64,000 bases of DNA from Streptomyces sp. NBC_00376. Lineage in GTDB: Bacteria > Actinomycetota > Actinomycetes > Streptomycetales > Streptomycetaceae. How positions within the stretch are numbered: the first letter of the stretch is position 1; the number at the start of each line of letters is the position of its first letter. The stretch covers positions 4,526,001 to 4,590,000 of the forward strand of contig NZ_CP107960.1 in NCBI RefSeq assembly GCF_036077095.1, given 5' to 3'. Below, one piece after another: positions 50,293 through 59,157 of this stretch. The notes under the pieces are model-generated. The model made no database searches. It saw nothing but the letters and a program-made list of their open reading frames with translations, and had not been told where the DNA came from. Position numbers and translations under genes: made by a program.

Positions 50293-51633
50293 ATGACGCC
50301 CGGCTCCCCTCAGACCGCCACCGCCACCGCCACCGCCGTACGAGGCACCCTCATCCGCTACCGGAACGACCCATTCCTGACGAGCCGGGAGGACGCCTTC
50401 GTCCATGAACCGGACGGCCTGCTGATCTGCGAGAACGGGAAGATCACCGCGGCCGGTGACTACACGGCGCTGCGCGACCGAATACCCCCCGGCGTCACCC
50501 CCGTGCACTACCCGGGCCACGTCATCAGCGCCGGATTCATCGACACGCACATCCACTACGTGCAGACCGGCATCATTGCCGCGTTCGGCTCGCAGCTCAT
50601 CGACTGGCTGAACCACTACACCTTCGTCGAGGAGCAGCGTTTCGACGACGGCGTGTACGCCCGCGAGGTCGCCTCCGCCTTCTGCGACGAACTGCTGCGC
50701 AACGGCACCACGACCGCGCTCACCTTCGCCGCCGTCTACCCGGACTCGGCCGACGCCCTCTTCGAGGAGGCGTCCAGGCGCGACATGCGCATGGTGGGCG
50801 GCAAGGTCCTGATGGACCGCAACGCCCCCGACGCCCTCCTGGACACCGCGCAGTCCGCCTACGACGACTCCAAGAAGCTCATCGAGCGATGGCACGGCAA
50901 GGGCCGCAACCTCTACGCCATCACACCGCGATTCGCGCCCACCAGTACCCCCGAACAGCTGGAAGCGGCCGGGCAGTTGTGGAAGGAACACCCCGGCACC
51001 CTCGTCCACACCCATGTCTCGGAGAACACCGGCGAGATCTCCTGGGTGCGGTCCCTGTTCCCCGAACGCAGCGGCTACCTCGACGTGTACGACCACTACG
51101 GGCTCCTCGGCGACGGCGCGGTCCTCGCCCACGGGGTCCATCTGACCGGCCGCGAGCGCGCCCGCTGCGCCGAGACCGGCACCGCCGTCTCGCACTGCCC
51201 GACCTCCAACCTCTTCCTGGGCAGCGGCCTCTTCCACGTCCACGACGCCAAGGACCCCATGCGCCCGATGAAGGTCGGACTGGGTACGGACATCGGCGCC
51301 GGCACCAGCTTCTCGCTGCTGTCCACGATGAACGAGGCGTACAAGGTCGCCGAGCTGACCAACTACCCGCTGGACTCGGTCAAGGCGTTCTACCTCGCCA
51401 CCCGCGGCGGCGCCGAGGCCCTCGGCCTCCAGGACACCATCGGCTCCCTCGAACCCGGCCAGGAGGCGGACTTCGTGGTCCTGGACCCCGAGGCCACCCC
51501 GCTGCTCGCGCAGCGCACCGCGAGGGTCGAGGACATCGAGGAACTGCTCTTCGTGCTCGCCGTGATGGGCGACGACCGGACCGTACGCGCGACCTACGTG
51601 GCCGGCGCGCTCGCCCACGACCGGGAGGCCTGA
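50293..51633 (+). CDS. guaD: Guanine deaminase
   Basis: A 446-residue amidohydrolase that converts guanine to xanthine, with metal ligands in GFIDTHIHYVQT (HxH), TLVHTHVSENTGE and LGTDIGAGTSFSLLSTM. The long segment LIDWLNHYTFVEEQRF before the active site is specific for guanine deaminases. ATG 50293. The MFS transporter follows three bases downstream, suggesting a purine salvage and uptake unit. Confidence 0.95.
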   Translation: MTPGSPQTATATATAVRGTLIRYRNDPFLTSREDAFVHEPDGLLICENGKITAAGDYTALRDRIPPGVTPVHYPGHVISAGFIDTHIHYVQTGIIAAFGSQLIDWLNHYTFVEEQRFDDGVYAREVASAFCDELLRNGTTTALTFAAVYPDSADALFEEASRRDMRMVGGKVLMDRNAPDALLDTAQSAYDDSKKLIERWHGKGRNLYAITPRFAPTSTPEQLEAAGQLWKEHPGTLVHTHVSENTGEISWVRSLFPERSGYLDVYDHYGLLGDGAVLAHGVHLTGRERARCAETGTAVSHCPTSNLFLGSGLFHVHDAKDPMRPMKVGLGTDIGAGTSFSLLSTMNEAYKVAELTNYPLDSVKAFYLATRGGAEALGLQDTIGSLEPGQEADFVVLDPEATPLLAQRTARVEDIEELLFVLAVMGDDRTVRATYVAGALAHDREA

Positions 51634-51636
51634 GCC

Positions 51637-52971
51637 ATGTCGACGACCACGGACACGGGCACGGGCTCGGGCTCGGGCACCGACCGGCCCGCCGCAGAGT
51701 ACCGGCACCATCCCGGCGCCCGCATCCTGCACGGCCCGCACCGCACCATCGGCGGGGCCGAGGCCTGGATCGTCTGGGGGCTCTGCGCGCTCTTCGTCGT
51801 CTGGCTGTTCGCCATCCAGACCGGGTACGCCGTCGTCTCCCCGGAGATCCAGAAGACCGCGTCCCTCACCGTCGCCCAGATCAGCCTGGCGAGCTCGGTC
51901 TACACCTGGGCGTTCGCGCTGTGCCAGTTCTTCAGCGGGGCGCTGCTGGACCGCTTCGGCACGCGTCCGCTGCTCGCGATCGGCGTCGCGTTCGTCACCG
52001 TGGGCGCCTTCCTGTACGCGCAGACGACGAACATGGCCACGCTCATCATCGCCCAGATCGTGCTGGCCATCGGCTCGTCCTTCGGCTTCGTCGGCGCGGG
52101 CTACGTCGGCGGCCAGTGGTTCCCGGCGGCCCGCTACGGGCTGATGTTCGGCCTGGTGCAGACGCTGGCGTCGCTGGGCTCCGCGGTGGGGCAGCCGGCC
52201 ATCTCCTGGCAGCTCGACCACATGACCTGGCAGCAGCTGCTCAACGGCTTCGGCGCGATGGGCGTGCTGCTGATCGTGCTGTTCCTCCTGCTCGTACGCA
52301 ATCCGGCGCCGGGGTCGGAAACGCTCAGGCAGGCCACATCCAGGCCGCCGCTGTTCGCCAGCATCTTCAAGGACCTCGGCAAGTGCTTCGCCAACCGCAA
52401 CGTGGTGCTGTCGTCCGTGCTCGCCGGGGTCTCCTTCGGCTCGATGCTGGCCGTCGGCGTGCTGTGGGGGCCCCGGGTGATGGAGGCGCGCGGCGCCGAC
52501 CCGGGGTTCGCCGCGACGCTGACCGCCATGTCCTGGCTGGGCCTCGCGGTCGGCGCGCCGCTGTTCAACCTGCTCTCCGACCACTGGCACGACCGCCGCA
52601 CCCCGGCGATCGTCGGCGTACTGCTCCAGGCGGTGGCCATCGCCCTGCTGATCTATCTGCCCGAGGAGACCAACAGCGTCTCCATGGTCGTCATGTTCGC
52701 CATCGGGCTGTTCGCCGGTGCGCACATGCTGGGCTTCACCGTGGCCGGGGAGTCCGTCGGCGGTGCCCTGGTCGGCAGCTCCGCGGCCATCGTCAACGGC
52801 ATCTGCTTCATCGTCGGCGGTGTGCTCCAGGCCGTGCCCGGCCGGCTCCTCCCGGACGACCCGGGCCTGTCCGACTACGGAACCGCCCTGCTGATGATGC
52901 CGATCCTGCTGGTGATCGGCGCACTGGCCGGCTTCTTCATCAAGGAGACCGCCCAGAAGCCGTCGAACTGA
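51637..52971 (+). CDS. MFS transporter (OFA-like), linked to guaD
   Basis: A 444-residue 12-helix transporter. Loop 2-3 signature GALLDRFGTRPLLAIG (residues ~105-120) and the second-half equivalent LLSDHWHDRRTPAI. The N-terminus has ~40 hydrophilic residues. ATG 51637, three bases after guaD. The substrate could be a purine or purine metabolite (inference). Sequence alone places it nearer to the oxalate/formate antiporter group than to xanthine permeases, so other acids are possible. Confidence 0.85.
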   Translation: MSTTTDTGTGSGSGTDRPAAEYRHHPGARILHGPHRTIGGAEAWIVWGLCALFVVWLFAIQTGYAVVSPEIQKTASLTVAQISLASSVYTWAFALCQFFSGALLDRFGTRPLLAIGVAFVTVGAFLYAQTTNMATLIIAQIVLAIGSSFGFVGAGYVGGQWFPAARYGLMFGLVQTLASLGSAVGQPAISWQLDHMTWQQLLNGFGAMGVLLIVLFLLLVRNPAPGSETLRQATSRPPLFASIFKDLGKCFANRNVVLSSVLAGVSFGSMLAVGVLWGPRVMEARGADPGFAATLTAMSWLGLAVGAPLFNLLSDHWHDRRTPAIVGVLLQAVAIALLIYLPEETNSVSMVVMFAIGLFAGAHMLGFTVAGESVGGALVGSSAAIVNGICFIVGGVLQAVPGRLLPDDPGLSDYGTALLMMPILLVIGALAGFFIKETAQKPSN

Positions 52972-53014
52972 CGGCCCCGGCACAGTCGCCTCCGCAGTCC
53001 CCGGCGCGTGACCT

Positions 53015-53470
53015 CTACCAGGTCTTGCCCGGGGGCTGCTTGGTGGTGACGGTGATGCGGTTGAACAGGTTCGTCAGACCGATCGCGAGGACCAGCGCGG
53101 AGAGCTGCTTCTCGCTGAAGTGGCGGGCGGCCTCGTCCCAGACGGCGTCCGGCACCGGATCGGAGCGGTCGCTGAGCCGGGTCGCGTGCTCCGCGAGCGC
53201 CAGCGCGGCCCGCTCGGCCTCGGTGAAGTACGGCGCGTCGCTCCAGGCCGACACGGCGAACAGCCGCTCGTCGCTCTCCCCGGCCTTCCTGGCGTTGCGT
53301 ACGTGCCCGTCGACGCAGAAGGTGCAGCCGTTGATCTGGCTGACCCGCAGACCGACCAGTTCGAGCGTGGTCTCCGGCAGCCCGCCCTTGCTGATGGCCT
53401 TGACCAGGCCCAGTACGGGCGGCAGGGCCTCGGGAAGGATCTCGGCCGGGTTCTCGATACGTGCCTGCAT
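53015..53470 (-). CDS. Carboxymuconolactone decarboxylase/AhpD-family protein
   Basis: A 151-residue helical protein. The redox motif CTFCVDGH (residues ~47-54) is the AhpD C-x-x-C with proton-relay His. Such proteins support alkylhydroperoxide reductase or decarboxylate lactones. ATG 53470 follows AAGGAGAGAC; an upstream in-frame start (53527) lacks one. Convergent with the MFS gene (43 bases). Confidence 0.92.
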   Translation of the reverse strand: MQARIENPAEILPEALPPVLGLVKAISKGGLPETTLELVGLRVSQINGCTFCVDGHVRNARKAGESDERLFAVSAWSDAPYFTEAERAALALAEHATRLSDRSDPVPDAVWDEAARHFSEKQLSALVLAIGLTNLFNRITVTTKQPPGKTW

Positions 53471-53579
53471 GATGTCTCTCCTTCGCTGTCCGTCACGGCC
53501 GCGGCGGCGTTCTCGCCGCGCCCTCACTGCACTGACGGACGGCGGAGCGGAAGTGTGACGAGAGCGGCGTCCGGAATTC

Positions 53580-53771
53580 TCACCGCGCCCGCCGGAGCGA
53601 GCTGCGCAGCCCGTTCTCCTCGGTGACCTTGGCCCGGAGCTGCCGTATCAGCGTGGAGTCCGCAGGCTCGCCGCCCCCGCCGGAGCGGCACCTCGCGCAC
53701 TCGCAGGGGGGCCACCGCAGCGGGTTGAGCTCGGGCAGGTCGGGCTCGGGTGCGGGAACTTGCTCGCTCAT
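53580..53771 (-). CDS. Small Cys-containing protein, ATGA-coupled
   Basis: A 63-residue protein with an acidic Pro-rich start, a CECARC motif (residues ~23-28) and a basic C-terminus. The three cysteines could bind zinc or iron. ATG 53771 overlaps the stop of the upstream 57-residue gene (ATGA). Unknown function. Confidence 0.7.
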   Translation of the reverse strand: MSEQVPAPEPDLPELNPLRWPPCECARCRSGGGGEPADSTLIRQLRAKVTEENGLRSSLRRAR

Positions 53772-53941
53772 GCCGACCCCCGTTCCGTGCAGTCCGCCGT
53801 GTCGCGGTGGCGCCGGAGCAGCACCCGGCAGTCGGTCGCCCCGCTGTAGTCGTACTGATCATTGGCGAGGGCCACGGCCAGCCGGAGCTGCTGGCACTCG
53901 GGACAACAGCTTTCTCTCTCACGCCTGTTCTCGGCTAACAC
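53768..53941 (-). CDS. Tiny Cys-containing protein, start of two-gene unit
   Basis: A 57-residue protein starting at GTG 53941, with AGGAG six bases upstream. It has a charged N-terminus (LAENRRERES), CCPECQQLRLAVALAN (C-P-E-C pair) and a C-terminal DCRVLLRRHRDTADC. This is a reading-frame gene below usual size cut-offs, coupled by ATGA to the 63-residue gene. Both are divergent from the XRE/DUF397 pair. Function unknown, but such tiny Cys proteins recur beside XRE/DUF397 pairs (recollection, not searched). Confidence 0.7.
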   Translation of the reverse strand: MLAENRRERESCCPECQQLRLAVALANDQYDYSGATDCRVLLRRHRDTADCTERGSA

Positions 53942-53969
53942 GAATAGCTCCTCTCCGTAGTCATTCCGC

Positions 53970-53998
53970 TACTGAGCGAGCTCAGATTGGCCTAGAGT
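53970..53998 (+). promoter_or_regulatory. Candidate promoter of the XRE/DUF397 pair
   Basis: A TAGAGT -10 (53993-53998) with a weak TACTGA -35 (53970-53975). The implied start near 54005 is 16 bases before GTG 54021. The divergent tiny gene starts at 53941. Confidence 0.35.
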
Positions 53999-54020
53999 CA
54001 GGGGTGCTTCAACTTGTTGG

Positions 54021-54884
54021 GTGCGAGCGAAAAGTCAGGTGAAGCCGTTGAACCGCAAGGAGTTGGACCCCGAGAGCAGTCCGGAGGCGGCCTTCGGTGC
54101 GCGCATCCGCAGATTGCGAGAGGAACACGGCTGGAAGCAGGAGGAGTTAGCCGATCGGATGGGCTACTCCGGCACACACATCTCCGCCGTCGAAACCGGT
54201 CGCAAGATGCCGACTCTTCGGTTCTCGCGCAACGCGGACCAGGTTTTCGGCACCGGTGAAACAGCCGACACGTTCGAACGCCAGTACCGCGAGATCCGGC
54301 ACGGTTCGCTGCTGGAGGGCTTCCCGCAGTACGTGGGGCACGAGGGCCGCGCGGTGGAGATCCGGCTGTACGAAATCGGCATCATCCCAGGGCTGTTGCA
54401 GACGCAGGAGTACGCGGGGGTACTGGCGGACAGCGCGCTGCGGAGAGGGGCGATCGCTCCGGAGCAAGCGGCCGAGCGAGTCTCCTTCCTGGCGGAGCGC
54501 CAGGCTGCTCTGGTGCGTCCCCGCCCTCCCATGATGATGGTGGTGATGGACGAGAGCTGCATCCGCAGGCGGGTCGGCGGGGGCGAGGTCATGGCCGCCC
54601 AGCTCGACCGGTTGGTGGAGTTCGCCACGCTGCCGAACACCGTGCTCCAGATTGCTCCGTTCGACATGGGGGAGCGTCGCACGTTCAACCTTCCAATGAA
54701 TCTGCTGACGCTGTCGGACATGTCCGTGATCGCCTATGCGGAATCCCAGATGCGGGGACATCTGGAGCGCGATACGACCTCCGTGTTCCCGCTGCTGACG
54801 GCCTACCATCAACTACAGGCCGAAGCGCTGTCCCAGGCGGCATCGGTGGCCATGATCAATGAGGTACGAAAGGGCACCCCGTGA
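54021..54884 (+). CDS. XRE regulator with DUF5753 domain
   Basis: A 287-residue regulator. HTH_31-type N-terminus (AAFGARIRRLREEHGWKQEELADRMGYSGTHISAVETGRKMP), then the long DUF5753 C-terminus (IIPGLLQTQEYAGVL, then MDESCIRRRVGGGEVMAAQL). This pairs with DUF397 proteins in hundreds of Streptomyces loci (WhiJ/BldB-like systems), influencing development. GTG 54021 or GTG 54039 could be the start, and no Shine-Dalgarno is clear. Confidence 0.88.
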   Translation: MRAKSQVKPLNRKELDPESSPEAAFGARIRRLREEHGWKQEELADRMGYSGTHISAVETGRKMPTLRFSRNADQVFGTGETADTFERQYREIRHGSLLEGFPQYVGHEGRAVEIRLYEIGIIPGLLQTQEYAGVLADSALRRGAIAPEQAAERVSFLAERQAALVRPRPPMMMVVMDESCIRRRVGGGEVMAAQLDRLVEFATLPNTVLQIAPFDMGERRTFNLPMNLLTLSDMSVIAYAESQMRGHLERDTTSVFPLLTAYHQLQAEALSQAASVAMINEVRKGTP

Positions 54885-55096
54885 CGACCACGACCGAGTC
54901 CCCACGCTGGTTCAAATCCTCATACAGCGACAACGGCGGCAACTGCATCGAGGTCGCCGCCAACCTCGTCGCCTCGCGCGGCCTGGTCCCCGTCCGCGAC
55001 TCCAAGAACCCCGGCGGCCCGGTTCTGAACGCCTCCGCCTCCTCGTTCTCCTCCTTCGTGGCGGGCGTGAAAGCCGGAGAGTTCGCCGGGGGCTAA
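54881..55096 (+). CDS. DUF397 protein
   Basis: A 71-residue DUF397 protein with the full signature: WFKSSYSDNGGNCIEVA, then VPVRDSKNPGGP. GTG 54881 overlaps the XRE stop (GTGA). In the studied systems DUF397 proteins act as partners or inhibitors of the adjacent XRE regulator. Confidence 0.95.
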   Translation: MTTTTESPRWFKSSYSDNGGNCIEVAANLVASRGLVPVRDSKNPGGPVLNASASSFSSFVAGVKAGEFAGG

Positions 55097-55122
55097 CCCC
55101 ACCGCACACCGTCATGCCTCCC

Positions 55123-55153
55123 GGCTGGGTTGAGCGGTCGCGCTCAACCAGCC
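55123..55153 (+). terminator. Hairpin after DUF397 gene
   Basis: GGCTGG-G-TTGAGCG (55123-55136) pairs with CGCTCAACCAGCC (55141-55153), 13 bp with one bulged G. It sits only 7 bases before the next ATG (55161), so it may also affect that gene's initiation. Confidence 0.55.
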
Positions 55154-55160
55154 TTGTGGC

Positions 55161-56666
55161 ATGAGGACTTACGGAAAATCCGCCGCGTTCGTCGCCCTGT
55201 CCGTCACCGCCGTCGCCACCGTTCTCACCGGGGCCGCGACCCCGCGAGCCGTCGCCTCGGCCAACACCGCGCCCGCGCTCTCCTGGCGTCCCTGCGACAC
55301 GGCCGGCGGGCCCGTCGGGCGGGAGTGCGCCGAGTTGCCCGTACCGCTGGACTACCGGGACCCGGACGGCCCGCAGCTCTCGCTCGCGGTGACCCGGGTC
55401 CGCAGCGACCGGCCCGCCGCGCGGCGCGGGACGCTGGTGGTGATCGCCGGTGGTCCGGGTACCTCCGGGGTGCAGCGGGTGACGGAGAAGGGGGAGCGGC
55501 TGCGGCAGGCGACGGAGGGGCGGTACGACATCGTGAGCCTCGACCCTCGCGGGGTCGGCGGCAGCACGAAGGCGAGCTGCGGACTCGACCCGGAGGACCG
55601 GGAGCTGGTGAACATGCGGTCCTGGCCCGCCGCCGACGGCTCGATCACCGGGAACGTGACGCGCTCCCGGCGCATTGCCGAGGCCTGTGCGCGCAACGGC
55701 GGAGCGGTGCTGCGGAGCCTCACCACGGCCAACGAGGTGCGGGACATCGACCGCTTCCGGCAGGCGCTCGGTGAGGAGAAGCTGTCGGCCTGGGGGATCT
55801 CGTACGGCACCTACGTCGGCGCCGTGTACGCGCAGAAGTACCCGCAGCACACGGACCGTTGGGTGCTGGACAGCAGCGGCGACCCGGACCCGTCGCGCGT
55901 CGCGCAGGGCTGGATGGCGAACATGGCGGTGGCGGCGGAGGACCGGTTCCCCGACTTCGCGCGGTGGGCCTCCGACCCGGCCAGGGACGAGGAGGGGCTG
56001 CGGCTCGCGCAGCGGGCCGAGGACGTGCGGCCGCTGGTGCTGGGGCTGGCGGCGCGGCTGGACCGGGAACCGAGGGAGTCCACCACGCCGGGCGTTCCGC
56101 TGACCGGCAACCGGCTGCGTCAGGCGCTCCAGATGGCCATGTACGGCGACGACGCCTTTGCCGAGTTCGCGAGGCTCGTCCAGGCGGCCCGGAGCGCCTC
56201 GGTGAAGCCCGTGCTGCCTGCCGCACTGAGCGGGCCGCTGCCGGACGCGGACGCGGCGGTCTCGATGGCCGTGGTCTGCAACGACGTGCGCTGGCGGGGC
56301 ACCGTCCCCTCGTACCGGCGCGCCGTCGCCGCCGACCGCGCGAAGCATCCGCTGACCGCGGGGATTCCGGTGAACGTCACCCCGTGCGCCTTCTGGAAGG
56401 ACGCTCCTGCCGAGCAGCCGACCAGGATCACGGACCAGGGACCGTCCAACGTCCTGATGATCCAGGGCCTGCGCGACCCGTCGACGCCGTACTCCGGCGC
56501 GCTGAAGATGCGGGCGGCCTTCGGGGACCGGGCCCGTATGGTCGCCGTCGACCACGGTGGGCACGGCATGTACCTGGGCAACGGGAACGCTTGCGGCGAC
56601 GGCGTGGTCACCACGTTCCTGAACACCGGGACCCGGCCGGAGCGGGACGCGTACTGCGCGGGCTGA
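55161..56666 (+). CDS. Secreted alpha/beta hydrolase (tripeptidyl-aminopeptidase type)
   Basis: A 501-residue secreted protein. Signal peptide (~33 residues: basic start, hydrophobic core, AVASA). The alpha/beta-hydrolase core has GGPGTSG, nucleophile elbow WGISYGTYVG (Ser near residue 215), an Asp in LRDPSTPYSG and a His in DHGGHGMYLG. The family includes SlpD/SlpE and tripeptidyl aminopeptidases of Streptomyces. Possibly controlled by the upstream hairpin. ATG 55161. Confidence 0.88.
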   Translation: MRTYGKSAAFVALSVTAVATVLTGAATPRAVASANTAPALSWRPCDTAGGPVGRECAELPVPLDYRDPDGPQLSLAVTRVRSDRPAARRGTLVVIAGGPGTSGVQRVTEKGERLRQATEGRYDIVSLDPRGVGGSTKASCGLDPEDRELVNMRSWPAADGSITGNVTRSRRIAEACARNGGAVLRSLTTANEVRDIDRFRQALGEEKLSAWGISYGTYVGAVYAQKYPQHTDRWVLDSSGDPDPSRVAQGWMANMAVAAEDRFPDFARWASDPARDEEGLRLAQRAEDVRPLVLGLAARLDREPRESTTPGVPLTGNRLRQALQMAMYGDDAFAEFARLVQAARSASVKPVLPAALSGPLPDADAAVSMAVVCNDVRWRGTVPSYRRAVAADRAKHPLTAGIPVNVTPCAFWKDAPAEQPTRITDQGPSNVLMIQGLRDPSTPYSGALKMRAAFGDRARMVAVDHGGHGMYLGNGNACGDGVVTTFLNTGTRPERDAYCAG

Positions 56667-56703
56667 CCGCGGCGCCGGGCCGTGGCCGGGCGGGCGCCCC
56701 CGC

Positions 56704-57366
56704 TCAGTCGCAGCCCGGTGTCACATGTCCGCTGTTCCTGGCCTGTGCCAGCAGGGAGACGACCTCCTCGTCGGAGGTCTGCGTGAAGTCCCGGTACCAC
56801 TCGCCGACCGCGTAGAACAGGGGCGGCACCGACAGGCACACCACCTCGTCCGCGCTCCGGCGCAGCCGCACGACCGCGTCCGGCGGTGCCACCGGGACGG
56901 CCGCCACCACGCGCGCCGGCTGCTGTGCCCGTACCACCTGGCAGGCCGCCTCGGCGGTGGCGCCGGTCGCGATGCCGTCGTCCACGACGATCACCGTCCG
57001 GCCTGCGAGCGGGGTACGTACCCGGCCGGCCCGGTACACCTGTGCCCGCCGTACGAGCTCCGCCTCCTCGACCCGTTCGACCGCCGCGAGATCCTGCTTC
57101 CCGGCCCGCAGCCGGAAGGCGATGTCGTCGTTGATGACCCGGACCCCGCCCTCGCCGATGGCGCCGAACGCCACCTCCTCGTGGTGCGGCACGCCGAGCT
57201 TGCGGACGACGATCACATCGAGTTCGGCACCGAGCGTCTGGGCCACCTGGAAGGCCACCGGGACTCCGCCGCGGGGCAGTCCCAGCACGACGGGGTTCTC
57301 CCGTTCGAGGTGGTGCAGCGCCTCGGCCAGCTGCTGGCCCGCGTCCTCGCGGTCGGAGAACAGCAC
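56704..57366 (-). CDS. Phosphoribosyltransferase-family protein
   Basis: A 220-residue type I PRTase. The PRPP motif is VIVVDDGIATGATAE (residues ~123-137) and the pyrophosphate loop is LGLPRGGVPVA near the start. Such stand-alone PRTases in actinobacteria have unknown or regulatory roles, some linked to stress. GTG 57366. Divergent from the HAD gene. Confidence 0.9.
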   Translation of the reverse strand: MLFSDREDAGQQLAEALHHLERENPVVLGLPRGGVPVAFQVAQTLGAELDVIVVRKLGVPHHEEVAFGAIGEGGVRVINDDIAFRLRAGKQDLAAVERVEEAELVRRAQVYRAGRVRTPLAGRTVIVVDDGIATGATAEAACQVVRAQQPARVVAAVPVAPPDAVVRLRRSADEVVCLSVPPLFYAVGEWYRDFTQTSDEEVVSLLAQARNSGHVTPGCD

Positions 57367-57449
57367 GGTGGTTCACCCCCAAGCAGGCTTCCCTACCTTC
57401 GAAACAACCCCATGTGCGACACCCCCGCAACTCGGGCAAGGTCGGTTGT

Positions 57450-58262
57450 ATGGGACGAATCGGAGCGGTTCTGATCGATATCGACGGAGTGCTCACGGTG
57501 GCGTGGAAACCACTGCCCGGCACTGTCGCGGCGATGCGGCGCCTGCGCGAGGCGGGCCTCCCGCTGGTCCTGGTCACCAACACCACCTCCCGCACCCGTG
57601 CCTCGGTCGCCGCGAAACTCGCGGGCCAGGGCTTTCCCGTCACGGCCGAGGACATCCTCACCGCCCCGGCCGCCACCGCGGCGCATCTGCGCGAGCACCA
57701 CCCGGGCGCCCGCTGTCTGCTGATCAACTCGGGGGACATCCGGGACGATCTGGCGGGCGTGACCCTGGTCGATGAGGGGGGCGAGGACGAGGGCGAGGGC
57801 GAGGCGCCGGATGTCGTCGTCATCGGCGGGGCCGGGGACGCCTTCGGCTACGCGGAGCTGAACCGCGCCTTCCGGCATCTGCAGCGCGGCGCCCGGCTCG
57901 TGGCCATGCACCGGAACCTGTACTGGCGCACGGCCGCCGGGCTCGACCTCGACACCGGGGCCTTCCTCCTGGGACTGGAGCGGGCGGCCCGGACCGAGGC
58001 GGAGATCACCGGCAAACCGGCCGGATCGTTCTTCGCCGCGGCCCTGGCCCACCTCGGCGTCACCGCGTCCGAGGCCCTGATGGTGGGCGACGACATCGAG
58101 TCGGACGTGCTGGCGGCCCAGGCCGCCGGGCTCACCGGCGTACTCGTCAGGACCGGCAAGTACCTCCCCGAGACGCACCGCGCGGCCGAGGGCACCCCGG
58201 ACCACGTGATCGACTCCTTCGCCGACCTGCCCGACCTGCTGGAGCGGCAGACCCGGTCCTGA
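57450..58262 (+). CDS. HAD-IIA family phosphatase (HDHD2-like)
   Basis: A 270-residue HAD hydrolase. Motif I is LIDIDGVLTV (the first Asp is the nucleophile), motif II VTNTTSRTRASVAA, and a Lys in the KPAGSFF region precedes MVGDDIESDV (motif IV). The IIA cap matches NagD/HDHD2-type sugar or nucleotide phosphatases. The substrate is unknown. ATG 57450 with a moderate AAGGTCGG. Confidence 0.9.
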   Translation: MGRIGAVLIDIDGVLTVAWKPLPGTVAAMRRLREAGLPLVLVTNTTSRTRASVAAKLAGQGFPVTAEDILTAPAATAAHLREHHPGARCLLINSGDIRDDLAGVTLVDEGGEDEGEGEAPDVVVIGGAGDAFGYAELNRAFRHLQRGARLVAMHRNLYWRTAAGLDLDTGAFLLGLERAARTEAEITGKPAGSFFAAALAHLGVTASEALMVGDDIESDVLAAQAAGLTGVLVRTGKYLPETHRAAEGTPDHVIDSFADLPDLLERQTRS

Positions 58263-58266
58263 CGGC

Positions 58267-59064
58267 TCAGGACACCGGCTTCGTCTTCGGGATCTCGCCC
58301 TCGGTCGTGTTGACGTCGATGACGGAGAACGCCGCACCCTGCGGGTCCGTCAGCGCGGCGAACCGGCCGAACGGCATGGTCATCGGCCCGAACCGCAGGA
58401 CGCCGCCGCGCTCGGTGGCCTTCGCCACCGCCGCGTCGCAGTCGGCGACCGTGAAGTACACGTTCAGGTGCGGCGGAACCTCGGGCGGGAACTCGTCGCC
58501 CATCTTCATCCGCCCCATGACGGTCTTGTCGCCGAGGTTGAACATCCGGAAGTCGACGTGCTCGTCCGCCATCTCCACCATCGAGTACGGGAAGACGGCG
58601 GGGAAGAACGCGTCGGACTTCTCGGGCTCCCGGGTGAAGACCTCGGCCCAGCAGAACGCGCCGGGCACCGCCTGCGCCTCGAAGCCCTCGTGGGTGCCGG
58701 CCTGCCACACGCCGAAGACGACGCCGCTGGGGTCGCGGGCCAGCAGCATCGTGCCGAACTCGCCGACCTGCATGGGGTCCATCAGGGTCTCGCCACCGTT
58801 GTCGCGGATCTTCGCGGCCGTGGCCTCGGCGTCCGGCGAGGCCAGGTACAGACACCAGGCCGAGTGGCCCTCCTGGCCGGGCATCGGCGGCACCACCGCG
58901 GCGACCGCCTTGCCGTCGGCGTACGCCTGCGTGTAGTTGCCGAACTCGGACGAGGACTCGCCGAACGTCCAGCCCAGCACATCACCGTAGAAGCTCTTCG
59001 CGCCCTCCAGGTCGGCGAACATCGCGTCGGCCCAGCACGGTGTGCCCTCCGGTTGTACAGCCAT
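58267..59064 (-). CDS. VOC-family protein, two glyoxalase domains
   Basis: A 265-residue protein with tandem VOC modules: CWADAMFADLEGAKSFYGDVLGWTFGE and, after ~125 residues, CWAEVFTREPEKSDAFFPAVF. Domain 2 ends RFAALTDPQGAAFSV. ATG 59064 follows GAAGGAGTCAGG. Four-base gap and convergent orientation with the HAD gene. Confidence 0.9.
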   Translation of the reverse strand: MAVQPEGTPCWADAMFADLEGAKSFYGDVLGWTFGESSSEFGNYTQAYADGKAVAAVVPPMPGQEGHSAWCLYLASPDAEATAAKIRDNGGETLMDPMQVGEFGTMLLARDPSGVVFGVWQAGTHEGFEAQAVPGAFCWAEVFTREPEKSDAFFPAVFPYSMVEMADEHVDFRMFNLGDKTVMGRMKMGDEFPPEVPPHLNVYFTVADCDAAVAKATERGGVLRFGPMTMPFGRFAALTDPQGAAFSVIDVNTTEGEIPKTKPVS

Positions 59065-59157
59065 GACCCTGACTCCTTCGCGCTCGGTGGGGGTGGTCCG
59101 GCTTTTCACGCTAGCCAGCGGACCGCCTCCCCGCGCGCCGAGCACGCGGGCCCCGGG

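Noticed and set aside
54905..54915. tRNA T-loop-like GGTTCAAATCC
   Set aside because: It lies inside the DUF397 coding sequence (WFKSSYSD).
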